Positions 26,143 to 36,400 of a stretch of 64,000 bases of DNA are shown here, in pieces. The notes under the pieces were generated by a model. It made no database searches. It had not been told where the DNA came from and worked only from the letters and a program-made list of their open reading frames with translations. The stretch covers positions 121,109 through 185,108 of the forward strand of contig NZ_PJBC01000062.1 of NCBI RefSeq assembly GCF_002836515.1. Reading direction: 5' to 3'. Position numbers and translations under genes: made by a program. Source of the stretch: Pseudomonas sp. Choline-02u-1. Lineage in GTDB: Bacteria; Pseudomonadota; Gammaproteobacteria; Pseudomonadales; Pseudomonadaceae. Position 1 is the stretch's first letter; each line of letters begins with the position of its first letter.

Positions 26143-28626
26143 ATGTCCGCATCCCGTTTCATGCTTCGCCCTCTGACTCGAGCCCTGCTGATGCACGGCG
26201 CGACCCGCACACGCCTGGCCGGTAGCGGCCTGGGTCTGGCACTGACCCTCGCGGCAGCGCCGTATGTCCAGGCCCAGGAATGGACGTTGAACATACCGGC
26301 CCAACCGCTGGCCCAGGCCCTGCAGACCCTTGGTCAGCAGACCAGCCTGCAAATCGTCTACAGCCCGGAGAGCCTGCAAGGCCTGCGCTCCAGCGCCCTC
26401 AACGGCCGCTATCAGGATGACGAGTCGCTCAAGGCCATGCTCAGCGGCACCGGCATCCGCTATCAGCGTGACGGCAACACCGTCACCGTGCTCGGCCCGG
26501 CCACCAGCGGCAGTGCGATGGAGCTGGCGCCGACCAACGTCAACGCCAACCGCCTCGGCGCCACCACCGAAGGCAGCAACTCCTACACCACCGGCGGCGT
26601 GACCATCGGCAAGGGCGTGCACTCGCTCAAAGACACACCGCAGTCGGTCACGGTGATGACCCGCAAGATGCTCGATGACCAGAACCTCAACACCATCGAA
26701 CAGGTAATGGAGAAGACCCCGGGCATCACCGTCTACGACTCGCCCATGGGCGGCAAGTATTTTTACTCGCGCGGTTTCCGCATGACCGGCCAGTACCAGT
26801 ACGACGGCGTGCCGCTGGATATCGGCAGCAGCTACGTGCAGGCGGACAGCTTCAACAGCGACATGGCCATCTACGACCGCGTGGAAATCCTTCGCGGCGC
26901 GGCGGGCATGATGAAGGGCGCGGGCGGCACCGCCGGCGGCGTCAACTTCGTGCGCAAGCGCGGCCAGGACACCCCGCACACGCAGCTGTCGCTGTCGGCC
27001 GGGACCTGGGACAACTACCGCGGCCAGGTCGACACCGGCGGCCCGCTGAACGACGCCGGCACTGTCCGTGGCCGCGCCGTGGTGACCCAGCAGACCCGTC
27101 AGTATTTCTACGACGTGGCTGAACGCCGCGACCAGATCTACTACGGCGCCCTGGACTTCGACCTCAGCCCCGACACCACCCTAGGTCTGGGCATGGCCTA
27201 TGAAGACGTCGACGCCACCCCGTGCTGGGGCGGCCTGCCGCGCTACGCCGACGGCTCCGACCTGCACCTGAAACGCTCCACCTGCCTGAACACCTCGTGG
27301 AACAACCAGCGCAGCAAACGCGCCACCTACTTCGCCGACGTCAAACACCAGTTCAACGATGACTGGTCGCTGAAAGTTGCCGGTGTCTACTCGCGCAACA
27401 CTCAGGACATGGAATATTCCTTCCCGAGCGGCACAGTGCCGTTGGGCGCGACCGCCACCAACACGCTGATGCTTGGCAGTACCTATGACTACGACCAGCG
27501 CGACTACGGTTTCGATGCTTACGTCGACGGCAAATTCGACGCCTTCGGCCAGCAGCACGAACTGATCGTCGGCGCCAACGCCAGCCGTTCGCACAAGGAC
27601 GACTTCTATGCGGTGGCGGCATTGCCACAGCGCCAGAACGTGTTCAACCCGAACCACAACATCCCGCAGCCGGATGAAAGCTACTACCTGGCCAACGCCT
27701 CCCGTGGCGGCCCGGTGGACATGCACATCAAGCAATACGGCGCTTACTCGATCGCCCGCCTGAAACTCGCCGACCCGATGACCCTGGTACTCGGCAGCCG
27801 GGTCAGCTGGTACAAATCCGACACCGACTCGGTGCAGTACTTCCGTGGCGAAGGCACCGAGGTCAACACCCAGTCCACCGAAACCGGCCAGGTCACGCCG
27901 TTCGCCGGCCTGCTCTACGACCTCAACGACAACCTGACCGCCTATGCCAGCTACACCGACATCTTCACCCCGCAAGGCTCGTACAAAACCATCGACGGCA
28001 GCACGCTCAAGCCGCTGATTGGCCAGAGCTACGAATTGGGGATCAAGGGTGAATGGTACGACGGTCGCTTGAACACCACGTTCAACCTGTTCCGCACCAT
28101 CCAGAAAGACGCGGCCCAGGATGACCTGCGGTGCGCAGACAGTTCCTGCCAGATCAACTCGGGCAAGGTCCGCGCCCAGGGCTTTGAAGCTGAAGTCAGC
28201 GGTGAAGTGATCGACCGCCTGCAATTGCTGGCCGGTTATACCTACACCCAGACCAAAGTGCTGGAAGACGCCGATGCTACTCAGGATGGCGCGGTCTACA
28301 ACTCTTACGTGCCGCGTCACCTGTTGCGCGTCTGGGGTGATTACGCCCTGAGCGGGCCGCTGGACCGTGTGACCATTGGTGCGGGTGTCAATGCGCAGAC
28401 AGGCACCTACCGGGTTTCGCCTTTTGGCGGAGACAATGTCGACGGCGCGGGTTATGCGGTGTGGAACGGTCGCATTGGTTATCGGATTGACGACACCTGG
28501 TCGGTGGCGTTGAACGGCAATAACCTGTTCGACAAGCGTTATTACGCGACCATTGGTACCGAGGGGTTCGGTAACTTCTACGGGGATCCGCGCAATTTTG
28601 TGATGTCGGTGAAGGCTGATTTCTGA
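26143..28626 (+). CDS. fpvA: FpvA, TonB-dependent ferri-pyoverdine receptor and signal transducer
   Basis: An 827-residue outer-membrane receptor. A signal peptide ends near residue 44 (YVQAQ). It is followed by an STN signalling domain (about 45-125), a linker, the plug (about 150-280, with DTPQSVTV, YSRGF, YDRVEILRGAAGMMKG) and a 22-strand barrel ending in a terminal aromatic residue (KADF). The STN domain shows that it signals to an anti-sigma factor, in keeping with fpvI at 13.4 kb. The barrel should match the pyoverdine predicted by the NRPS genes next door. A strong intrinsic terminator follows. Confidence 0.95.
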   Translation: MSASRFMLRPLTRALLMHGATRTRLAGSGLGLALTLAAAPYVQAQEWTLNIPAQPLAQALQTLGQQTSLQIVYSPESLQGLRSSALNGRYQDDESLKAMLSGTGIRYQRDGNTVTVLGPATSGSAMELAPTNVNANRLGATTEGSNSYTTGGVTIGKGVHSLKDTPQSVTVMTRKMLDDQNLNTIEQVMEKTPGITVYDSPMGGKYFYSRGFRMTGQYQYDGVPLDIGSSYVQADSFNSDMAIYDRVEILRGAAGMMKGAGGTAGGVNFVRKRGQDTPHTQLSLSAGTWDNYRGQVDTGGPLNDAGTVRGRAVVTQQTRQYFYDVAERRDQIYYGALDFDLSPDTTLGLGMAYEDVDATPCWGGLPRYADGSDLHLKRSTCLNTSWNNQRSKRATYFADVKHQFNDDWSLKVAGVYSRNTQDMEYSFPSGTVPLGATATNTLMLGSTYDYDQRDYGFDAYVDGKFDAFGQQHELIVGANASRSHKDDFYAVAALPQRQNVFNPNHNIPQPDESYYLANASRGGPVDMHIKQYGAYSIARLKLADPMTLVLGSRVSWYKSDTDSVQYFRGEGTEVNTQSTETGQVTPFAGLLYDLNDNLTAYASYTDIFTPQGSYKTIDGSTLKPLIGQSYELGIKGEWYDGRLNTTFNLFRTIQKDAAQDDLRCADSSCQINSGKVRAQGFEAEVSGEVIDRLQLLAGYTYTQTKVLEDADATQDGAVYNSYVPRHLLRVWGDYALSGPLDRVTIGAGVNAQTGTYRVSPFGGDNVDGAGYAVWNGRIGYRIDDTWSVALNGNNLFDKRYYATIGTEGFGNFYGDPRNFVMSVKADF

Positions 28627-28649
28627 TTTTTTGATTTGAGCTGTGAGAG

Positions 28650-28680
28650 AGCCCCGCATTGTGAAATGCGGGGCTTTTTG
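28650..28680 (+). terminator. Rho-independent terminator of fpvA
   Basis: A perfect stem AGCCCCGCATT/AATGCGGGGCT with a short loop, directly followed by TTTTTGGTTTTGTTTT, starts 24 bases after the fpvA stop codon. Confidence 0.92.
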
Positions 28681-29411
28681 GTTTTGTTTTTTGGAATTGG
28701 GGGCAGATCCGTTGTTGCGGGTGCCGCCGCTGGCGGTTTCGCTCTTACAGCGAGTCACCTTTTTCAAACGCCGGAGTGCCGGCCCAGCAAAAAGGTAACC
28801 CAAAAGGCTTTGCCCCGGCGTACGGCCCGCTCGCTAAAGCTCGGGGTACCTTCGTTACGGGACCGATCCTGTAACGAAGCCTGCCGAAGGGGAAATAGAT
28901 CAAGGGCCGGGTCAAAAGCCAAAGCAAAAACAAAAGCAAAAGCCAGATCAAAAGATCGCAGCCTTCGGCAGCTCCTACAGTTGGATCGCGTGAATTCGAT
29001 AGGAATTGGTTGCCTCGCAGATCGCCTTCGCGAGCAGGCTCGCTCCCACAAAAGCAAAAGCAAAAGCAAGGCAGCGCAGCTGCCCGCGGCGAAGCCGCAC
29101 CACTCAACAATGAGCGCAAGCTCGAGTGCTCTTGATCTTGATCCACCGGCGACGTCGGAAGGCTGAGTGGAGGGATTGATCCGGGCGTGGGAGCGCAGCG
29201 ACCGTCTGGCGCAGCCAGACACAGCGGAAGGAGGTGCAGCGAAGCAAACCGGAGCCGCTGCGCCAGGATCAGTCCCGGAGCGAAGGAACCCCGAGCCTGC
29301 GAGGGCCGAACGCAGGAGCTAGCGTTTTTTGCTTACTTTTTTTGGCGCTTGTAAAAAAGTAAGTCGCCGTCAGGCGAAACCGCCAGCAGCCGCTACCAAA
29401 GCAACGGATAT
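28681..29411. repeat. 731-base mosaic of dispersed and simple repeats, no gene seen
   Basis: This region separates the two halves of the pyoverdine locus. Its ends carry mirrored units (CTGGCGGTTTCGCTC... at about 28731 and GGCGAAACCGCCAG at about 29377). Inside are GCAAAA-type hexamer runs at about 28920 and 29048, a copy of the AAAGATCGCAGCCTTCGGCAG unit at about 28952, a GCGAGCAGGCTCGCTCCCAC unit near 29030, and a CGTCTGGCGCAGCCAGACAC palindrome near 29203. Short reading frames have repeat-like composition and are not credible genes. Confidence 0.65.
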
Positions 29412-30374
29412 TCACCCAACCTCAAAAGCCCGCGCAAGCGCCCCACCAACCCGCAAATAAACCTCCAGAACCCCAGGCACCACCGCCCCCAACCGCAACA
29501 AATCATGAGTCAACCCGGCACAAACCTCGACCTCGACCGCCACCCCCTGCCCGCGCAGCCTGTCAACATAAGCCTGCCCCTCATCCAGCAACGGATCAAA
29601 CCCGGCCAATACCACAATAGCCGGCGCCACCCCACGCAAATCCTCCGCCAGCAACGGCGAAAAACGCCAATCCAGATAATCCTCCGGCCCTCGCGCATAG
29701 TGCTGATAAAACCACTCCAGCGTGTCGTTCTCGAGCAAATAACCCTCGCCAAACAACAGCCGCGAATCATGCACCCGCGAAGCATCCGTCACTGGATAAC
29801 ACAACAACTGCGCCTTCGGCGCGATAGCCACCGTGTGCGGCTGCCGCACAGCCTGAATCGCCAGCACCGTCGCCAACGTGGCACCCGCGCTGTCACCACC
29901 AAACGCAACGCGCGAACCATCCAGGCCGAGGCTCGCAGCCTGTTCGGCCAGCCACGACAAAGCGTCTTCGCCATCCTCCAGCGCCGTCGGGAAGCGATGT
30001 TCCGGCGCCAGCCGATAACCGACCGAGAGCACCGCACACGGCGTGCGCTGGCAAAACTCGCGGCAGACGTCGTCGTGGGAATCCAGACTGCCAACCACAA
30101 ACCCGCCACCGTGGAAATACACCAGCACCGGCAGCGGCGACTCAATACCGTTGGGCCGATACAAACGTAACGCCAGCGCCGCACCGTCACGGGCCTGTGT
30201 TTCGATCTTGGTGACTTCAAGATCCTGCGGCGCCGGCCAGCGCAGTTGCGCGGTGGTCTGTTCGAAGGTGGCGCGGGCCTCGCTCGGGGTCAGTTGGTGC
30301 ATGGCCGGCAGGCCGGCGTCCTGGCTGTCTTGAGCGAGGTCGAGGAAAGCTTCCAGATCAGGGTGTAACGACAT
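29412..30374 (-). CDS. HSL-family alpha/beta-hydrolase downstream of the NRPS genes
   Basis: A 320-residue hydrolase of the hormone-sensitive-lipase type. The oxyanion motif HGGGF is at 88-92, the nucleophile Ser162 is in GDSAG, and the acid and base are Asp260 (GFDPLLDEG) and His290 (LTHDLL). There is no signal peptide, so it is cytoplasmic. It lies 69 bases downstream of the last NRPS gene on the same strand and may be cotranscribed, although a GC hairpin occurs in the gap. Because that NRPS lacks a thioesterase domain, this enzyme is a candidate for chain release or cyclisation. It could equally be an unrelated esterase. Confidence 0.88.
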   Translation of the reverse strand: MSLHPDLEAFLDLAQDSQDAGLPAMHQLTPSEARATFEQTTAQLRWPAPQDLEVTKIETQARDGAALALRLYRPNGIESPLPVLVYFHGGGFVVGSLDSHDDVCREFCQRTPCAVLSVGYRLAPEHRFPTALEDGEDALSWLAEQAASLGLDGSRVAFGGDSAGATLATVLAIQAVRQPHTVAIAPKAQLLCYPVTDASRVHDSRLLFGEGYLLENDTLEWFYQHYARGPEDYLDWRFSPLLAEDLRGVAPAIVVLAGFDPLLDEGQAYVDRLRGQGVAVEVEVCAGLTHDLLRLGAVVPGVLEVYLRVGGALARAFEVG

Positions 30375-30443
30375 CGATAAAAATCCTTGTATCCGCAATA
30401 AGACGGGCGCGCCTGGGCAGCGCCCGCGCAAAAGGCCGGGTGA

Positions 30444-33400
30444 TCAACCCACCCGCGCCATGCAATGTTCGATCAACGCTTCAAGTTCACGCTGGTAATC
30501 GCTCATCAGCGCATCCATGGTGCCGGCGCGGTAACGCTGGCTGCTGTAGATGCAGCGCAACGCCAGTTGCCCGTCATAGACTTGGCCGACGATTTCCAGC
30601 CAGTTGCCCAGATTCGCCTTGAGGCTGTAGTTGTCGCCGGTCTCTTCCAGTGCCGGCACCAGCAACGCCTGTTCATCGAAGCTCTGGTCGAACTGCCCGA
30701 GGTAGTTGAACGTCACCCGTGCCTGCGGCAATGCGGCCAGTTGCGCGGAGATTTCCGGCCCGGCCAGATGACGCAGCACGCCGTAACCGATGCCCTTCTG
30801 CGGTACGCCCGCCAGTTGCGCCTGCACATCGATGATCGACTGGCCGATGTCGTCGCCGTCCGGGCGCAAACGCACCGGGAACATGCTGGTGAACCAGCCG
30901 AGGCTGCGGCTCAGGTCGATCGATTCGAAGAGGTCTTCGCGCCCGTGCCCTTCAAGCAGGATCAGCGCCGACGGTTGCTGGCTCCAGCGGCACAGGGCGC
31001 GGCTGAGCGCCGACAGCAGCAGGTCGTTGATCTGCGTGCCGTACACCGCCGGGGCCTGTTTGAGCAGTTGTTCGGTGTGCTCGCGGGACAGCTTGAGCCG
31101 TGCCTGCGCCTGTTGCCGCACAAGGTTCTTGCCGCGCGGGTTGTCGCACGGCAGATCAACGCCGGGCTGATCCAGTTGCTCCAGCCAATAGCTCAATTCC
31201 TGCTCGGCAATCACCGGGGCCTGCGCCTGCAATGCCTCGGCAAACGAACGGTAACTGGTGGTGCGAATCGGCAGCTGCGGCGCCAGCCCCTGCACGCACG
31301 CCTCATAAGCGACTTTCAGGTCGTCGAGCAGAATCCGCCACGACACGGTGTCGACCACCAGGTGATGAATCACCACCAGCAACCGCGCCTGACCATCCGG
31401 CAAGGCCACATGCATGACCCGCCAGACCGGCCCGTCATCGAGCTTGAGGCTGCGCTGCGCGAGGTTGGCCAAGGCTTCGACCTCTTCGCTGCTTTGCGCT
31501 TCACGGCGCCACAGCACAGCCTCGTCGGAGGCGCTGGTGCTATAGCGCTGCAACCAGCGCCCGCCGTCGTTGGAAAAACGCAGGCGCAGCGAATCGTGAT
31601 GTTGTTCGATCAAGCCCAGCGCTTGTTCCAGTGCATCGAGATCCAGCGACTGACGTGCGCTGAGCAGCAACGACTGGTTGTAGTGATGCGCCTCGACCAT
31701 GCCTTCGGCGAAGAACCATTGCTGAATCGGCAGCAGATTGAACGCGCCCTCTGCGGCAACCTGAGTCAGGTCCGGCAGCGCTTGCCCGGCGCCCTCCTTC
31801 GCCACTTGCTGCTCGAGAATGCCGGCGATGGTTTGATAGCGCATCAGATCGCGCAGCTTCAGCTCCATCTGCAGGGTCGGATGGTTTCGCACCCGCGAGA
31901 TCACTTGCAGGCTGAGGATCGAATCGCCGCCCAGTTCGAAGAAGTTATCGCTGATACCGACCTGCTCGACCTGCAACACCTGCGCCCAGATTTCCGCCAG
32001 CAAACTTTCCTGTTCGGTACGCGGGGCAACATATTCGTCGCTTTTGAATTGCGGTTCCGGCAGGGCCTTGCGATCGAGTTTGCCGTTGGGCGTGACCGGG
32101 AACGCGCTGAGGCAGACGATCTGCGCCGGCACCATGTATTCAGGGAGCGAAGCGCGCAGCCCGGCCTTGAGTTCATCACCAATTTCTTCACCGCTGGCGG
32201 TGACCACGTAACCGATCAGTTGCTTGCCCGAAGCGTTGTCGCGGGCAATCACCAGCGCATCGCTGACCGCCGGCAACTGACGCAGGCTGGCCTCGACTTC
32301 GCCCAGCTCGATGCGGAAGCCACGCACCTTGACCTGATGGTCGATGCGCCCGACGTAATCCACTACGCCGTCCGCGCGACGACGCACCAGGTCGCCGCTG
32401 CGGTACAGGCGCTCGCCAGGGGCAAACGGGTTGGGCACGAAGCGCTCGCCGGTCAGATCGGGGCGCCCGTAGTAACCGCGAGCGACACCGTAACCGCCGA
32501 TGTACAACTCACCGGCAAAACCCGGCGGCAGCGGATTCAGATCGTCGTCCAGCACGTACAGCGAACGCGCACCGACCGCGCGGCCGATCGGCGCGTACGC
32601 CGCTTCGCACTGCTGGCTGACGGCGACTTTCCAGAGCATCGGCGTGACCACGGTTTCGGTCGGACCGTAGCCGTTGGTGAAGCATTGCGGACGCAACGCG
32701 GCTTTGACCTGCTCGAAGGTTTGCTCCGGCACCGCATCGCCACCGAAGCAGTAGATGCGCACCGGCGGCGGCGCAATGCCGCTGGCTGCCGCGTACTCGG
32801 CCAGTTGCTTGAGATAGGCCGGCGGGAAGCAGGCGATGGTCACACCGTAATCATGCAGGGCCTGATAAGTCTGCTCCGGCGTCCACAGGCATCCGTCGCG
32901 AATCACCAGCCGACCGCCGCTGTACAAGGTACTCAGCCAGCGTTCGTGGGCACCATCGAAGGCGAACGACATAAAGTGCAACTCACAACTGCTCGCGTCC
33001 ATTTCGTACAGCTCGGCGATGGCCTGGCAGTGCATGCTCAGCGGGCCTTGGGTGACGGCCACGCCCTTCGGCCGCCCGGTGGAACCAGAGGTGTAAACCA
33101 GATAGGCCAGGCTCTGCTCGTGAACATCGCAGATCGGGGCGGCATCGCTGTAACGGCTGCGATCGAGCTGATCGATTTCCAGGCGCAGCACGCCATGCGG
33201 CGCCGGTAACGTCGCGCGCAGGCTGGTTTGCGTCAGCAGCAGGGCCATGCGCGAATCTTCGATCATGTACGCCAAGCGCTCGGGCGGGTAATCGATGTCC
33301 AGCGGTACGTACGCCGCACCGCTCTTGAGCACGGCGAGGAAACTCACCAGCATTTCCAGCGAGCGCGGCAACGCCACGCCGATCACTACTTCCGGCCCGG

Positions 33401-36400
33401 CACCGTGGGCGATCAGGCACTGCGCGAGTCGATTGGCCTGCCGCTCCAGCTCTGCGTAGCTCAGGCTCTCGCCCGCGCATTGCACTGCGATCGCGTCGGG
33501 TTGCTGTTGCGCATGACGGCTGATCAGCTGCGGCAACAGCGGCGGCGCGTGGCGGTGCGCCGGCTCGGCGCTCCAGGCCTGCGCCGCGTGCCATTGTTCG
33601 GCGGATAGACGCTGCAGATTGCCCAGCCGCTCATACGGCGCGGCCATCATCGCCGCGAGGGTGTTTTCCAGAGTCAGGCGAATGCCTTCTACCGCTTCGG
33701 CGCTGAAGTGGCTGCGCAGGTACAGGTACTCGATCGACAACTCATCGCCGAGCATCACCGCAAGGTCCATCGGCACGTTGGTCACGCCGTGGCCGATGGA
33801 TTTGCCGAAGGTCAGCCCGGTGTCGGTTTCTTCCTGCAGGCGCTCGTCGATCGGGAAGTTTTCGAACACCACGATGCTGTCGAACAGCGCCTGACCACCG
33901 AGGTTCGACCAGCGCTGTACATCGGCCAGCGGTGCCTGGGAGTAATCGCGGATGTCGAGGTTGTAGGCCTGCACCTCACCCAGCCAGTCGGCCAGACGCT
34001 GATCGGCCTGCGGGGTCTGAATGATCGGCAGGGTGTTGATGAACAGGCCGAGCATGTTGCCGACATTCGGCAGGCTTTCCGGACGCCCCGACACGGTGGC
34101 GCCGAAGGTCACCGTCTGCTGGCCGGTGTAGCGCTGCAATAGCAGCAACCATGCGCCCTGGATCAGCGTGTTGGGGGTGATGCGCAAGTCGCGGCAGAAC
34201 TCCAGCAGGCGCGCGGTTTGCGCCTTGTCCCAGTTCGAATAGAGCGCATCGTGACCCGTAACCTCGGCGCTGTGGCGCGGGTGCATCGCCTGGCTCAGCG
34301 CAGTCGGTTCGTTGACCACCGCCAGACGCGCCTTCCAGAACAGCTCTTGCGCATCCTGATCCTGCGCCTGCAACCAGGCGATGAAATCGCGATAGCGGCC
34401 GTTTTCGCCAGTCACCTGGCCTGTGGAGTAGTACTGCAAGACCTCGCCGAACAGCCGCGAGCTGCTCCAGCCGTCCATCAGAATGTGATGGCTGGTCCAG
34501 ATCATCTGGTACTGCTCGTCGCCCAGCTGCAGCAGGGTCACCCGCTGCAATCGCGCTTCGGCCAGGTCGAAGCCCAGCGCGCGGTCGGCGCTGGCGAATT
34601 CGGCAATCGCCGCCTCGCTGCAGTCCTGGCCACGCCAATCGAGCACCTGCATCTGCAACGGCGCATGGCGATGCACCACCTGCAGCGGTTTGGCCAGCCC
34701 ATCCTGCCAATGGAAACTGGTGCGCAGGATCGCCTGACGCACAATGATGAATTCCCAGGCCCGGCGGAAACGCTCAACGTCGAGGCCCTTGATCGGCAGG
34801 CTGACCTGTTGCACATAAAGGCTGCTGCCGTTATCCGACAGCGTATGGAAAAGCATGCCTTCCTGCATCGGCGACAGCGGGTAGACGTCTTCAATCAGCT
34901 GCGCGGGTACCGGCAAGGCGTCGAGCTGCGCCTGATCCAGCTGCGCCAACGGGTAGTCGGCAGCGCTGGCAGATTGCGCGTCTTCAAGCGAAACCACTGC
35001 GGCCAGTTTCTGCACCGTCTGCTGCTGGAACAGGTCTTTGGGCGTGAAGCAAATGCCTTGCTGACGCGCGCGGCTGACCAACTGGATCGAGATGATCGAA
35101 TCACCGCCAAGGGCGAAGAAATTGTCGGTCACGCCGACCTGCTCGATCTTCAGAATGTCCTGCCAGACCTCGGCCAGCTGCTGCTCCAGCGGCGTCGACG
35201 GCGCGACGTAATCGCGTTGTGCCTGGCTGGCATCCGGTGCCGGCAAAGCCTTGCGATCAAGTTTGCCGTTGGGTGTCAGGGGCAATTGTTCGAGGAACAG
35301 CCACTGCGCCGGCACCATGTAGTCCGGCAGATGCGCCTTGAGCGCGGCTTGCAACTCAGCACTCAGCACGTCCAGTTGCGCGGGGCTTTGATAGGCCTCG
35401 GCCGGTACCACATAAGCCAGCAGTTGCTGGCCGCCAACGCCGTCGACCGCCAACACCACGCCTTCGCGCACGCTGGCCTGGGCCAGCAGACGCGCTTCGA
35501 TTTCGCCCAGTTCGATACGCAAGCCGCGCACCTTGACCTGATGGTCGATGCGGCCGACGTATTCGATACGGCCGTCATCGGTGAAACGCGTCAGGTCGCC
35601 AGTGCGGTACATGCGCTCGCCGTTGCTCGCCAACGGGTTGGGCACGAAACGCTCGGCCGTCAGGCCCGGGCGCAACAGATAGCCACGCGTGATGCCCTCA
35701 CCGGCCAGATACAGCTCAGCCGCAACGTTAAGCGGCGCAGCCTGCAACTGCTCATCGAGCAGGTACGCGGTGGTGTTGCGCAACGGCCGGCCGATATTGG
35801 CCCGGCCACCGAGTTCGCGGCGGGTCCAGGTCGAATACGTGGTGTCTTCGGAGGGCCCGTACAGGTCGTAAACGTGGGCAACCGAAGTCTCTCGGTACAA
35901 GGTGTCGACCAGCGCCTGCTTGAGCGGCTCGCCGGCCAGATTGATGATGCGTACGCCCGGCGGGATCTGGCCGATGCGTTGCAACGCAGCAATTGCCGAC
36001 GGCACGGTGTTGATCAGGCGCACCTGAGCACGCTCGGGCAGGTCCGGCAGCTCAAGGGCATTGCGCGCCATGACGATGGATCCGCCACGCGCCAGGGTGA
36101 CGAAGATCTCCCACACCGACAGGTCGAAGCACACCGACGTCGAGGCCAGCACGCCTTCTAGATCGTCCTCGCGGTAGACCTCGGCGGACCAGTGAATCAG
36201 CGCCTGCACGTTGCGGTGGGCAATGGCCACGCCTTTCGGTTTGCCGGTGGAACCGGAGGTGTAGATCACGTAGGCCAGATTGGCCGAGTCGGCCCGCGCC
36301 GGCAGGTTGTCCGGTGCCTGCGCGGCAAACGCCTCGCCACCGGCCTCGACCAGCACCACTTGGGCTTCAGTGGACGGCAGTTGCGCCAGCAACGCTTGCT

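Noticed and set aside
28900..29170. Short frames rich in Lys/Ala/Ser in the repeat mosaic
   Set aside because: They come from GCAAAA repeats and dispersed palindromes and show no protein-like features or start signals.
30375..30443. A thioesterase continuation of the last NRPS in another frame (frameshifted TE)
   Set aside because: The 69-base gap is too short, and the next gene is an HSL-type hydrolase with its own start and ribosome binding site, not an NRPS TE.
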